Below, one piece after another: positions 36,962-45,402 of a stretch of 64,000 nt of DNA. The notes below the pieces were generated by a model. The model worked only from the letters and a program-made list of their open reading frames with translations. It searched no databases and had not been told where the DNA came from. The stretch is from Emcibacter sp. SYSU 3D8 (GTDB lineage: Bacteria > Pseudomonadota > Alphaproteobacteria > SMXS01): assembly GCF_039655875.1 (NCBI RefSeq), contig NZ_JBBYXK010000002.1, forward strand, positions 496,001 through 560,000, in the 5' to 3' direction. Numbering within the stretch: position 1 is the first letter of the stretch; each line of letters begins with the position of its first letter. The position numbers and the translations under genes were made by a program.

Positions 36962-38803
36962 CTATTTCATCTTCGTCTTGAGCGCCGCGTCCTTGGCGGC
37001 ATCGAGCCACCAGATGAGCGGGAAGCCGTGATGATATTCCGGCGGATTGGCGGGGCGGCCGAACTTGTCCCAATAGGCGATTCGGAACACGCGGGTGTGC
37101 CACATGGGAATCACGTAGTGGTTGTTCAGCAGCACCCGGTCCAGCGCCCGCGTCGCGGTCAGCAGGCCGGCCCGGTCGGGTGCATAGATCACCTTGTCGA
37201 TCAGCGCATCCACCGCCGGGTTCCTGATGCCGATGACATTGCGGCTGCCCGCGCGGGCCGCCGCGCCGGAACTCCAGAATTCGCGCTGCTCGTTGCCGGG
37301 GGAATTCGACTGCGGGAAGGTCTCGACCGTCATGTCGAAATCGAAGTCCTTCATGCGCTGCTCGTACTGAGCCGGATCGACGGTGCGGATATGAGCCTCG
37401 ATGCCCAGCTTTTTCAGCGTCTCGACAAACGGCAGCATGATCCGCTCGAACGCCGGCTGGGCGTTGAGGATCTCGAATGCCAGGGGCTTGCCGGTCCGCT
37501 TGTTGACCAGAATGCGGCCCTTGATCTCGTAGCCGGCCTGCTGCAGCAGCATGGCGGCCCGGCGCAGGTTGGCGCGGTTGCCGCCCGTGCCGTCCGAGGC
37601 CGGCGCCTTGTAGGCCTGCGTGAACACGGCCGGCGGAATCTTGCCCTTGAGCGGATTGAGCAGGGCCAGTTCTGCCGGCGAGGGCAGGCCGCTGCTGGCC
37701 AGGTCGGAATTCGAGAAGAAGCTCTGCGTCCGGGTGTACTGGCCGTAGAACATGTTCTTGTTGGTCCATTCGAAGTCGAAGGCCAGGTTCAGCGCCTCAC
37801 GCACTCGGACGTCCCTGAACACGTCGCGGCGGATATTGAAGGCAAAGGCCTGCATGCCGGTCGGGTTCTTGTGGCGCAGCTCCTCCTTCTTGACCAGGCC
37901 GGCCCTCAGCGCCGGGAAGCTGCCGGGCTGGTACTGGGTTGCCCAGGTCTTGGCGGTATTCTCGTTGATGAAATCGAACTTGTAGGTCTTGAGCGCCTCC
38001 AGCTCGACCGTCTCATCCTGGAAATACTCGTAGCTGATCCGGTCGAAGTTGTAGAAACCCCTGTTTACCGGCAGGTCCTTGCCCCAGTAGTTCTTGACCC
38101 GCTCATAGGAGATCGACCGGCCCGGCTTGACCTCGGCGATGCGATACGGCCCGCTGCCCAGTGGCGGGTCCTGGGTCGGCGCATCGAAACGGCGGCCCTG
38201 CCAATAATGCTTCGGCAACACGGGCAGCTGCCCCATGATCATGGGCAGCTCGCGGTTACCGGCCTGATCGAAGGTGAATTTCACCTTTCTCGGGCCGGAT
38301 TTCTCGGCCTTCTTCACATTGTGATAATACTGGGCCCAGAACGGCGTGCCCTTGTCCATCAGCGTATTGAACGAGAAGATTACGTCCTCGGGCGTGATCG
38401 GCTTGCCATCATGCCACTTCGCTTTCGGGTTCAGCGCATATTCCACCCAGGAAGAATCGGAGGGCACGGTAATGGTCTCGGCGATCAGCCCGTAGGCGGT
38501 CGACGGCTCGCCCAAGCTGTCCTGGGTGAGGGATTCGAACACCAGGCCGACGCCCCGCGGCGGCGTGCCGGCGACGATATAGGGATTGAGGCTGTCGAAA
38601 CTGCCCGGCGCCACGGAAAGGCGCGCGCTGCCGCCCTTGGGCGCATCCGGATTGACGAAATCGAAATGGTCGAAGCCTGGCTTGTATTTGGGCTCGCCGA
38701 TCAGCGACAGGGCGTTGACGGTTTTCGTCGTGACCGGCTGCTGCGCCAGCGCCGGGACCATGGCCGCCAGAATCAGCGCGCCAGCCAGAATCATGTTCTT
38801 CAT
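36962..38803 (-). CDS. Peptide ABC transporter substrate-binding protein 2 (YejA-like)
   Basis: 613 residues with a signal peptide (MKNMILAGALILAAMVPALA). Same fold and segment order as the downstream paralogue (GEPKYKPGFDHFDFVNPDAP, SFDSLNPYIV, SLTQDSLGEPSTAYGLIAET). The ATG at 38803 is chosen because the frame upstream runs through the terminator and the cytochrome gene. First gene of the importer operon: two binding proteins, two permeases, one double ATPase. Duplication presumably widens the range of peptides taken up. Confidence 0.92.
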   Translation of the reverse strand: MKNMILAGALILAAMVPALAQQPVTTKTVNALSLIGEPKYKPGFDHFDFVNPDAPKGGSARLSVAPGSFDSLNPYIVAGTPPRGVGLVFESLTQDSLGEPSTAYGLIAETITVPSDSSWVEYALNPKAKWHDGKPITPEDVIFSFNTLMDKGTPFWAQYYHNVKKAEKSGPRKVKFTFDQAGNRELPMIMGQLPVLPKHYWQGRRFDAPTQDPPLGSGPYRIAEVKPGRSISYERVKNYWGKDLPVNRGFYNFDRISYEYFQDETVELEALKTYKFDFINENTAKTWATQYQPGSFPALRAGLVKKEELRHKNPTGMQAFAFNIRRDVFRDVRVREALNLAFDFEWTNKNMFYGQYTRTQSFFSNSDLASSGLPSPAELALLNPLKGKIPPAVFTQAYKAPASDGTGGNRANLRRAAMLLQQAGYEIKGRILVNKRTGKPLAFEILNAQPAFERIMLPFVETLKKLGIEAHIRTVDPAQYEQRMKDFDFDMTVETFPQSNSPGNEQREFWSSGAAARAGSRNVIGIRNPAVDALIDKVIYAPDRAGLLTATRALDRVLLNNHYVIPMWHTRVFRIAYWDKFGRPANPPEYHHGFPLIWWLDAAKDAALKTKMK

Positions 38804-38864
38804 CAACGTCTCGCCTCGATACCCAACCCGTTCGGCAAGATATAACACCTTGTCGGCTGGTCGC

Positions 38865-38889
38865 AAAAAGGGCCGCCGAAGCGACCCTT
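38865..38889 (-). terminator. Rho-independent terminator after the cytochrome c gene
   Basis: On the minus strand GGGTCGC-TTCG-GCGGCCC forms a seven-pair stem (one U-G pair) with a stable UUCG tetraloop (38870-38887), followed by five T at 38865-38869. It lies 24 bases after the cytochrome stop and separates that gene from the peptide importer operon on the same strand. Confidence 0.85.
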
Positions 38890-38913
38890 GTGATCCGGGA
38901 ATGTCCGGGTGCC

Positions 38914-39582
38914 TCAGCCTTGCGGCGCGGGCGCCGGAGCGGCCTCTTCCGCAGGGACCGCGCCGTCCGCAGGGGCCGCGCCGTCCGCAGGCGCGGCGCC
39001 GTCGGCCGGCGTTGCCTCGTCGGCCGGTTCCTCGGCAGGTGCTTCGGGCGGCGGCTCCGGCAGCGGCGGCGGATTTGCCGCATTGGCAGCCAGATAGAGG
39101 ATGACATTTGCGCGGTCCTGTCCATCGGGCAGTCCGGCGAAACCCATCTTGTTGCCGGGGATGTAGGAGCGCGGGCTGGCCAGCCAATGGTCCATTTCCT
39201 CGTAGCCCCAGGTGCCGCCATGGCTCTTCAGGGCCTCGGAATAGGAGAAGCCTTCCATGTGGGCGAAATGATTGCCCACGGTGTTGTACAGATTGGGGCC
39301 GACCTTGTTGGCGCCGCCCTGCTCGATCGTGTGGCATGCCAGGCATTTCTTGAACACCTTGGCGCCGTCCTCGGCGCTGCCCTTGGCCAGCAGCACGGCC
39401 AGCGGCTCCTCCTTCGGCGCTTCGGCCGCGGTCTCGGTCGCTTCGACGCCGGGAACCTGCCAGCCTTTTTCGGCCACTTCAGGTTCGTGATTCACGATCT
39501 CGTTGACCTGGCGAAGGCCCATGACCACGAGCATCGCAAACAGCACCGCGCCCGCGATCTTGTTCCACTCAAAACTGTCCAC
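38914..39582 (-). CDS. Membrane-anchored c-type cytochrome (CycM-like) with Ala/Pro/Glu-rich tail
   Basis: 222 residues. An uncleaved N-terminal anchor (IAGAVLFAMLVVMGLRQVNEIV, about 8-29) leads to a class I cytochrome c domain: haem motif CLACH near residue 80, GPNLYNTVGNHFAH, the Met ligand in GNKMGFAG, and LYLAANAA. The fold is that of the alphaproteobacterial CycM/c552 proteins which shuttle electrons between the bc1 complex and oxidases. The last 50 residues are a low-complexity tail rich in Ala, Pro, Glu and Asp, including hexapeptide repeats. Monocistronic, with its own terminator, divergent from pheA. Confidence 0.9.
   Translation of the reverse strand: MDSFEWNKIAGAVLFAMLVVMGLRQVNEIVNHEPEVAEKGWQVPGVEATETAAEAPKEEPLAVLLAKGSAEDGAKVFKKCLACHTIEQGGANKVGPNLYNTVGNHFAHMEGFSYSEALKSHGGTWGYEEMDHWLASPRSYIPGNKMGFAGLPDGQDRANVILYLAANAANPPPLPEPPPEAPAEEPADEATPADGAAPADGAAPADGAVPAEEAAPAPAPQG
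38948..39001. repeat. Three tandem 18-bp units in the cytochrome c tail
   Basis: Three consecutive 18-base copies of TCCGCAGGGRCCGCGCCG (38948-38965, 38966-38983, 38984-39001), the third diverged. On the coding strand they give Ala-Asp-Gly-Ala-Ala-Pro-like hexapeptides in the disordered tail. Copy number may vary between strains by slippage. Confidence 0.8.
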
Positions 39583-39736
39583 TGTTTCCGCCCTTCTTCT
39601 TCAGGCCGTGCTTCAGGCCCCTGGGGTCCGAAATTTGCGCGGAATTTAGCCGCTTCCCCCGTTCGTTTGCAAGCCGTATAACCGGCCACCTGCCCGCACA
39701 TTTATGCGGCCTAGGATTGCACGGAAAGAGCAGAGC

Positions 39737-40600
39737 GTGACCATCGCGGACGGCGCCAGCCCCAACAGGACCATCGCCTTCCAGGGCGAACCGGGCGCGT
39801 ATTCGCACCTGTCGTGCCGCAATGCACGGCCCGATATGTCGCCGCTTCCCTGTGCCACGTTCGAGGATACCTACCAGGCCGTTGCCGATGGCCGCGCGGC
39901 ACTCGCCATGATCCCGATCGAGAATTCCCTGGCCGGACGCGTGGCGGACAACCACCATTTGCTGCCGGATTCGGGCCTGCACATCATTGGCGAGCACTTC
40001 CAGCGCGTGAACCATAAATTGCTGGGTCTGAAGGGTACGACCATCGCCGACCTGCGCGAGGTCCACAGCCATGTCCAGGCGCTGGGACAGTGCCGCGAAC
40101 GGCTGCGCGGGCTGGGCCTGAGGCCGGTCGCCAATGCCGATACCGCGGGCGCGGCCAAGATGATCGCCGGGAAAGGCGACAGGACTCTCGGCGCGCTGGC
40201 CTCTTCGCTCGCCGCCGAGATCTACGGCCTCGACATCCTGCTGGAAGAAGCGGAGGACGCGGGACACAACACCACCCGCTTCGTCATCCTGTCGCGCGAG
40301 CCCGCTGTGCCCGCGCCCGGCACGCCCACCATGATGAGCTTCGTGTTCGAGGTGCGGAACGTGCCGGCAGCGCTCTACAAGAGCCTGGGCGGCTTCGCCA
40401 CCAACGGCGTCAACATGACCAAGCTGGAAAGTTACCAGCTCGAGGGCAGCTTCAAGGCCACCATGTTCTATGCCGACATCGAAGGGCACCCCGAAGACCG
40501 AGCGGTGCAGCTGGCCATGGAAGAGCTGCGGTTCTTCTCGACCACGGTGAAGGTGCTGGGCGTCTACCCGAAGAATGCGTTCCGCGACACGCTGGACTAG
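39737..40600 (+). CDS. pheA: Prephenate dehydratase
   Basis: 287 residues from the GTG at 39737, which has GGAAAGAG seven bases upstream; an in-frame ATG at 39704 has no ribosome site. The catalytic domain opens with TIAFQGEPGAYSHLS and contains the HNTTRFVILS motif with the essential Thr-Arg-Phe, followed by an ACT domain (about 200-275; FVFEVRNVPAALYKSLGGF, NMTKLESYQLEGSF) for phenylalanine feedback. It converts prephenate to phenylpyruvate. No chorismate mutase domain is fused. Confidence 0.95.
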   Translation: MTIADGASPNRTIAFQGEPGAYSHLSCRNARPDMSPLPCATFEDTYQAVADGRAALAMIPIENSLAGRVADNHHLLPDSGLHIIGEHFQRVNHKLLGLKGTTIADLREVHSHVQALGQCRERLRGLGLRPVANADTAGAAKMIAGKGDRTLGALASSLAAEIYGLDILLEEAEDAGHNTTRFVILSREPAVPAPGTPTMMSFVFEVRNVPAALYKSLGGFATNGVNMTKLESYQLEGSFKATMFYADIEGHPEDRAVQLAMEELRFFSTTVKVLGVYPKNAFRDTLD

Positions 40601-40730
40601 CGTTCTTTGTGCGCCGCCGTCGTCGTGCGCCAGGCGAAGCAGACCAGGCTATTCTCCGCGCGAGCGGCAACAGCACGGCTGGATGACCGCGTCGCCACGC
40701 GCCTGGCAACGGCGATAAAGGGGCGACCGG

Positions 40731-41675
40731 CTAGTCTACCGACGCCCAGCTCTTGATGAGTTGGTGGGCGATGGCATGAGGCGGCGGCATCCAGACCCGG
40801 TCGCGGTGCTTGCCTTCCAGCGCCTCGCGGATCAGTCCCTTCTCGAACCAGACCGCTTCCTCGAGCTCGTCTCCGGGCAGCTCGATCTTGTCGTCGAGCG
40901 CGATGGCATGGCAGCCGATCATCAGCGAGGCGGGGAACGGCCAGGGCTGGCTGGAGTGGTAGCGCACCTCGCCGACCGGCACGCCCGATTCTTCCTGGAT
41001 CTCGCGGCGCACCGCCTCCTCGAGGGATTCGCCCGGCTCGATGAAGCCCGCCAGCGCCGAATACATGTGCGGTGGAAAGATTTTCTGCCGGCCCAGCAGG
41101 CAGCGCCCTTCATGGATCGCGAGCATGATCACCACAGGATCGGTGCGCGGGAAGTGCGACGCCTTGCACGCCTCGTTGGTGCAGATGCGCGACGCGCCGG
41201 ACTGGCGCATCGCGGTCAGCGAGCCGCATACCGAGCAGAAGGTTCGGCGGCTGTGCCAGTCGATCAGCGGCTTGGCCTGGGCGATGATCGCCGCGTCGCC
41301 CCGGTCGAGGCTCGCCGCGCTCATGCGCAGGTCGGGAAAGATGCCCATGCCGGCAAAATCGCCGCTGTTCTCGGGATCCTTCTCCGCCGAGATGTCGACG
41401 GCGAAATGGGCGCGTCCGTCGGCCGTTCCCAGGAACACCCAGGCGGCGCCGGCGTCGATGATCGGCAGTGCCATCAACCCGTTGACCCACTGGATGCGCA
41501 GGGTCTCGCCTGGCTTGATCAGCGGCTTGGTGCGCCAGATGCAGATGAAGCGTGTATCGGCCGCGCGCATCATGGCATCGACCCTGCCCGAATCGCCGCG
41601 CAGGATCTCGCAGCGATCGAGCGGACTGCCGGCGAACACGTTATGGGTTTCGAGAACGGGAATATGGTTCAGCAT
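40731..41675 (-). CDS. nudC: NAD+ diphosphatase (NudC), Nudix hydrolase
   Basis: 314 residues. A zinc ribbon (CSVCGSL...CTNEAC) precedes the Nudix domain, whose box reads GFIEPGESLEEAVRREIQEESG; SQPWPFPASLMIG is the NudC marker after the box. The enzyme hydrolyses NAD(H) to NMN(H) and AMP and removes NAD caps from RNA. The 130-base gap to pheA contains no gene, only a weak resemblance to the repeat at 11448. Confidence 0.94.
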   Translation of the reverse strand: MLNHIPVLETHNVFAGSPLDRCEILRGDSGRVDAMMRAADTRFICIWRTKPLIKPGETLRIQWVNGLMALPIIDAGAAWVFLGTADGRAHFAVDISAEKDPENSGDFAGMGIFPDLRMSAASLDRGDAAIIAQAKPLIDWHSRRTFCSVCGSLTAMRQSGASRICTNEACKASHFPRTDPVVIMLAIHEGRCLLGRQKIFPPHMYSALAGFIEPGESLEEAVRREIQEESGVPVGEVRYHSSQPWPFPASLMIGCHAIALDDKIELPGDELEEAVWFEKGLIREALEGKHRDRVWMPPPHAIAHQLIKSWASVD

Positions 41676-41722
41676 GGCGCGCAGATTAGCCGCTCATTCG
41701 CCGGGGCGAAACTCCAATAAAT

Positions 41723-42208
41723 CTAAGAGCTGCGGCTGGGTATCACGCTCAGCGCGCCGTCCGTTTCAAGAACGACGGCGGCCACTTTGGCGATGTCGTC
41801 GTGGCCGTGTTTCCGGAGGGCGGCCTCGATCTCCTCGCGGGTAACCCGCTGCCGCCGCATGGCCCCGGGCAGATAGGCGCCATCGCGCACCAGCAGCGAA
41901 GGCTCGCTCTTGATCATGCCGCGAAACCACCGGTTCCGGACCGACATCCAGGTGATGACAAACTGGAGGACGATGAGCAGCGCGAACGCCAGCAGCCCTT
42001 CCGCCAGGGGCACCGAACGGTCCAGCAACACGCTCGCCAGGGTCGAGCCCAGCGCAACGGTCACCACCAGATCGAAGGCGTTCATCTTGCTCAGCGTACG
42101 CTTGCCGGAAATGCGCAGCAGGACAATCAAGCCCGCATAGGCCAGCACGCCGATCAACAGGGCCCGGCCCAGGCCGCTCCAGCTATTGAAGAAAATGTCA
42201 GGCGTCAT
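41723..42208 (-). CDS. YetF/DUF421-family membrane protein
   Basis: 161 residues: three N-terminal helices (GRALLIGVLAYAGLIVLL; AFDLVVTVALGSTLASVLL; EGLLAFALLIVLQFVITW), then the cytoplasmic YetF domain with SEPSLLVRDGAYLPGAMRRQRVTREEIEAALRKHG and a short end. The family includes B. subtilis YetF and spore-germination proteins; its molecular role is unclear. The start overlaps the MgtC-like gene stop by four bases, so the two membrane proteins are made together. Confidence 0.88.
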   Translation of the reverse strand: MTPDIFFNSWSGLGRALLIGVLAYAGLIVLLRISGKRTLSKMNAFDLVVTVALGSTLASVLLDRSVPLAEGLLAFALLIVLQFVITWMSVRNRWFRGMIKSEPSLLVRDGAYLPGAMRRQRVTREEIEAALRKHGHDDIAKVAAVVLETDGALSVIPSRSS

Positions 42209-42666
42209 GACTCGTCCTCCCCAGGATCGCCCACCACCCTGTCACTCACCCGGGAAAGCACCAGCAGGCTGAGGATGTTTATCAATGCCAGGACGACGGC
42301 GATGTTCGCCCGCTGGAACCCTATCGCGGTGCCGATCGCGCCGGCGTTCCAGATGCTGGCGGCGGTGACCAGTCCGCGGACATTGGCGCCGCCGCCAATG
42401 AACCCGATCCCCGTCACCACACCCTGCAGGACACGCGCCCGCGCCTCCACGTTGTTCGCCGCCTCGGCGTCTATGATCATGGCAAATCCGCAGGCGGCCA
42501 TGGCCACGACCGGGAAGGTGCGAAAGCCGACACTGTGCCGGCCCCGCCCGCGCTCCCAGCCAATCGGCAGCACCAGCAGAAAGGCCAGGACGACCAATCC
42601 CAGACCAGACGCTGCATGTCCAAACCGATTGCCGCCACCCGCTACTCCCTTACAGGACGAGTTCAC
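42205..42666 (-). CDS. MgtC/SapB-family membrane protein
   Basis: 153 residues from a GTG at 42666, with four or five helices. The family signature is seen in LLVLPIGWERGR, VGFRTFPVVAMAACGFAM, RVLQGVVTGIGFIGGGANVRGLVTAASIWNAGAIGTAIG. The C-terminal ACT-like domain of classical MgtC is missing, as in many SapB-type members. Proteins of this family support growth under low magnesium or membrane stress. The start is uncertain: no clear ribosome site is visible, and the real N-terminus could be a little shorter. Confidence 0.82.
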   Translation of the reverse strand: MNSSCKGVAGGGNRFGHAASGLGLVVLAFLLVLPIGWERGRGRHSVGFRTFPVVAMAACGFAMIIDAEAANNVEARARVLQGVVTGIGFIGGGANVRGLVTAASIWNAGAIGTAIGFQRANIAVVLALINILSLLVLSRVSDRVVGDPGEDES

Positions 42667-42824
42667 CGCGGCTGCAGACTCGCCGACACACGAACGCCCG
42701 CGAGGCGGGTCGGTTCCACGCCGGAGCGCGCGGGTCGTTCCGGATCCGGACGGGAAACCGGCCTGCCGGACGAGGCGCGAATTTCGGGTAATTCAACGCT
42801 GATGAAGAAGCGACATACCGTATC

Positions 42825-42853
42825 TTGATATTTCGCTCGGTTCGTTCAATATG
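42825..42853 (+). promoter_or_regulatory. Promoter of the 22-residue ORF transcript
   Basis: TTGATA (42825-42830), a 17-base spacer and AATATG (42848-42853) place a transcription start near 42860, thirty bases before the tiny ORF. The -35 is one base from consensus; the -10 is partial. The flanking part of this 400-base gap without larger genes (42667-42824) shows nothing recognisable. Confidence 0.5.
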
Positions 42854-42889
42854 GATGGTGTCGTCAACATATAGAAAGGAGGTGGTCCG

Positions 42890-42958
42890 ATGTCTCATTG
42901 TCACACGCCGAAAGGTGCACTGAGGGCACTGACCTCCGCCGTGGAGTTCGGTCGCTAG
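42890..42958 (+). CDS. Tiny ORF (22 residues) with near-perfect Shine-Dalgarno
   Basis: ATG at 42890 preceded by AGAAAGGAGGTGG (42874-42885), an almost complete anti-16S match with seven bases between GGAGG and the start. The product begins MSHCHTPKGALRALT and ends AVEFGR. The unit has its own promoter (42825-42853) and a strong terminator (42982-43017), so a transcript of about 158 bases is expected. It is not a signal peptide or membrane segment, and no amino-acid run suggests classical attenuation. Function unknown; it may be a real microprotein or an abundant small RNA with a translated start. It lies directly upstream of the SRP RNA gene. Confidence 0.6.
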   Translation: MSHCHTPKGALRALTSAVEFGR

Positions 42959-42981
42959 TCGCGCCATAACGGCTGACAATG

Positions 42982-43017
42982 GAAGGGCCGCTCCGAAAGG
43001 GGCGGCCCTTCGATTTT
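42982..43017 (+). terminator. Strong rho-independent terminator after the tiny ORF
   Basis: AAGGGCCGCTCC-GAAA-GGGGCGGCCCTT (42982-43009) gives a twelve-pair stem, one of them U-G, closed by a GAAA tetraloop; five T follow at 43013-43017. It isolates the tiny ORF from the SRP RNA promoter twelve bases downstream. Confidence 0.93.
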
Positions 43018-43028
43018 TGCACCTGCCC

Positions 43029-43057
43029 TTGCCACGCTGAAACAAATGCCCGATATA
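43029..43057 (+). promoter_or_regulatory. Promoter of the SRP RNA gene
   Basis: TTGCCA (43029-43034), a 17-base spacer and GATATA (43052-43057), with the mature RNA beginning seven bases later at 43064. Position relative to the RNA end is the main support. Confidence 0.6.
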
Positions 43058-43063
43058 GAGGGC

Positions 43064-43160
43064 GGGAGGTTGGCGGTGGGCAGATCACTCGCCAACCCGG
43101 TCAGGTCCGGAAGGAAGCAGCCGTAACGAGCCCGATTTGGGTCACTCGTCCAGCCTCCTC
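43064..43160 (+). ncRNA. ffs: Signal recognition particle RNA, bacterial small (4.5S) type
   Basis: About 97 bases folding into one long hairpin: the ends GGGAGGTTGG and CCAGCCTCCTCCC pair, and the apical domain has the universal GGTCAGGTCCGGAAGGAAGCAG sequence split as GGTCAGG with its GGAA tetraloop and AGGAAGCAGCC symmetric loop that binds Ffh. It targets ribosomes making membrane proteins to the membrane. Located directly upstream of dnaX, a common alphaproteobacterial arrangement. Ends are estimated from the pairing. Confidence 0.95.
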
Positions 43161-43211
43161 CCATACATCGCGGCACCGCCAGACAGCAGGCCGCCCCGGC
43201 GCGCGGAACGG

Positions 43212-44993
43212 ATGACGGACGGCACAGCCCAGATCCCCGAGACCAACACGCAGGCCACCCCCTACCGGGTGCTGGCGCGCAAGTACCGCCCGGGTACCTT
43301 CGCGGCGCTGATCGGCCAGGAGCCGATGGTCCGCACCCTCAAGAATGCCATCGACAGCGGCCGCCTGGCGCACGCCTTCGTGCTGACCGGCGTGCGCGGC
43401 GTGGGCAAGACCACCACCGCGCGGCTGATCGCCCGTGCGCTGAACTGCGTCGGCGCCGACGGGCAGGGCGGTCCGACGGTCGATCCCTGCGGCGTCTGCC
43501 GCCAATGTCTCGCCATCGCCGAATCGCGGCATGTGGACGTGATCGAGATGGACGCCGCCAGCCGCACCGGCATCGACGACATCCGCGAGATCATCGACGG
43601 CGTGCGCTATGCGCCCGGCGACGCGCGCTACAAGATCTACATCATCGACGAGGTCCACATGTTGTCGAAGCAGGCCTTCAACGGCCTGCTGAAGACGCTG
43701 GAAGAGCCGCCGCCACACGTGAAATTCATCTTCGCCACCACCGAGATCCGCAAGGTACCGATCACGGTGCTGTCGCGGTGCCAGCGATTCGATCTGCGCC
43801 GGGTGGAAGGCGCCACGCTGAAGCAGCACTTCGCCTCGCTCGCTGCACTGGAGAATGTGGAAATCGACGACGACGCGCTGGCCATGATCGCCCGCGCGGC
43901 CGACGGCTCGGTGCGCGACGGGCTGTCGCTGATGGATCAGGCCATTTCCCACGGCGCGGGCAAGGTCGACGCAGCGCAGGTGCGCGACATGCTGGGCCTG
44001 GCCGACCGGGCCCGCGTGCTCGACCTGTTCGAGGCGGTGATAAGCGGCGACATCCGCACCGCCCTGGCCAATGTCCGCGAGCAATACAATTCGGGCGCCG
44101 ATCCGGCCACCATCATCGAGGACCTGCTGGGCGTCACCCACTGGCTGACCCAGATGAGGCTCGCCCCCGAGGCCAGCACCGACGGCCTGCCCGAGGCCGA
44201 ACGCCAGTTCGGCGAGAAGATCGTCAGCAGCCTCACCATGCCGTCGCTGACCCGCGCCTGGCAGATGCTGCTGAAGGGCCTGGAGGAAACCCGCGCCGCG
44301 CCAGCGCCGATCAGCGCGGCAGAAATGGTGCTGATCCGCCTCGCCTATGCCGCCGACCTGCCTAGCCCGGCCGACCTCGTGAAAAAGCTGCAGGGTACAC
44401 CGGCCACGAGCGCGGGCGCCGCGCCGTCTGCGCCAGCCGCACCCCAGCCGTCGGGCGGCAATGGCGGCGCCTCGGCCGTCTCCCATGGCGGATCGGCGCG
44501 TGCCGAGACCGCGCCCATGGCCCACGCCGCCCCGCAGCCGCAGGCCAGCGGTTTGCCGCAGCCGCGCAGCTTCCTTGATCTGGTCGCGCTAGCCGTCGAG
44601 CAGAAGGAAGGCGTGCTGGAGGCCCATCTGATCGACAACGTGCACCTGGTGCGCTTCCAGCCCGGTCGCATCGAGCTGCGCCCGGCCGGCCGTGCCCCGC
44701 CCGACCTGATCGGCAAGCTCAGCCAGCGCCTCCACGAATGGACCGGCGTGCGCTGGGTGGTGACGGTCTCAAGCGAACCGGGCGAGCCGACCCTGCGCGA
44801 GCAGCGGCAGGCCGCCGAGCGCCAGCGCCACGATGAAGTCAACGAGCATCCGCTGGTAAAGGCCGCGCTGCGCGCCTTTCCCGGCGCACAGGTAACATCG
44901 ATCATCGATACCGCCGCGGCGGACCCGGCACCGTCAGAGGCCGATTCCGTTATCGACGCGGACCCGGACGATTTGGAGGAACTGGACCTATGA
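43212..44993 (+). CDS. dnaX: DNA polymerase III subunits gamma/tau
   Basis: 593 residues from the ATG at 43212; an earlier in-frame start would lie within the SRP RNA and is rejected. The clamp-loader ATPase has [18 protein letters not shown], Walker [14 protein letters not shown], the zinc cysteines in [21 protein letters not shown]-like spacing, Walker [11 protein letters not shown] and SRC motif LSRCQRF. A Pro/Ala/Gly linker (about 400-455) joins the tau-specific C-terminal domain that binds the polymerase. Coupled to ybaB by a four-base overlap. Confidence 0.96.
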   Translation: MTDGTAQIPETNTQATPYRVLARKYRPGTFAALIGQEPMVRTLKNAIDSGRLAHAFVLTGVRGVGKTTTARLIARALNCVGADGQGGPTVDPCGVCRQCLAIAESRHVDVIEMDAASRTGIDDIREIIDGVRYAPGDARYKIYIIDEVHMLSKQAFNGLLKTLEEPPPHVKFIFATTEIRKVPITVLSRCQRFDLRRVEGATLKQHFASLAALENVEIDDDALAMIARAADGSVRDGLSLMDQAISHGAGKVDAAQVRDMLGLADRARVLDLFEAVISGDIRTALANVREQYNSGADPATIIEDLLGVTHWLTQMRLAPEASTDGLPEAERQFGEKIVSSLTMPSLTRAWQMLLKGLEETRAAPAPISAAEMVLIRLAYAADLPSPADLVKKLQGTPATSAGAAPSAPAAPQPSGGNGGASAVSHGGSARAETAPMAHAAPQPQASGLPQPRSFLDLVALAVEQKEGVLEAHLIDNVHLVRFQPGRIELRPAGRAPPDLIGKLSQRLHEWTGVRWVVTVSSEPGEPTLREQRQAAERQRHDEVNEHPLVKAALRAFPGAQVTSIIDTAAADPAPSEADSVIDADPDDLEELDL

Positions 44994-45313
44994 AGAATCT
45001 TGCCGGCATGCTGAAACAGGCCCAGCAGATGCAGCAGAAGATGGCCGATATGCAGGCCGCACTTGACGGTGCCGAGGTGGACGGCAGCGCCGGCGGCGGC
45101 ATGGTCGTTGTCACCCTGTCGGGCAAGGGCGAGATGAAGCGCATCCGCATCGACAAGTCGATCGCCACGCCCGACGACGTGGAAATGCTCGAGGACCTGA
45201 TCCTGGCCGCCCACAAGGATGCCAAGGCCCAGGCCGAGGCATATGCCGCCGAGGAAATGAAGAAGGTCACCGGCGGCCTTGAGCTGCCGCCCGGCATGAG
45301 CCTGCCGTTCTAG
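44990..45313 (+). CDS. YbaB/EbfC-family nucleoid-associated protein
   Basis: 107 residues, [25 protein letters not shown] with the N-terminal helix typical of the family, followed by a small beta sheet ([20 protein letters not shown]) and a C-terminal helix. It forms a tweezer-like dimer that binds DNA. The dnaX-ybaB-recR order is highly conserved in bacteria. ATGA overlap with dnaX. Confidence 0.95.
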   Translation: MKNLAGMLKQAQQMQQKMADMQAALDGAEVDGSAGGGMVVVTLSGKGEMKRIRIDKSIATPDDVEMLEDLILAAHKDAKAQAEAYAAEEMKKVTGGLELPPGMSLPF

Positions 45314-45402
45314 AGCGGTTCATTGAAGACCCCACCACGCCTTTCCGGTTTGTCGCGGCTTTCGGGCAGCAGGGCGAGCCCGCCTCGCAGGGCTGCGCTT
45401 TA

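Noticed and set aside
40601-40730. Third copy of the 11448-type repeat between pheA and nudC
   Set aside because: A piece resembles it (cagcacggctggatgaccgc) but arms do not pair over a useful length.
43137-43211. Earlier in-frame start for dnaX
   Set aside because: It lies within the SRP RNA gene and gives 25 residues unlike the family N-terminus.
44381-44400. Possible programmed frameshift site in dnaX (GTGAAAAAG at the end of the ATPase part)
   Set aside because: Only five A precede the G, the slippery heptamer is imperfect, and the -1 frame has no early stop to make a gamma-like product.
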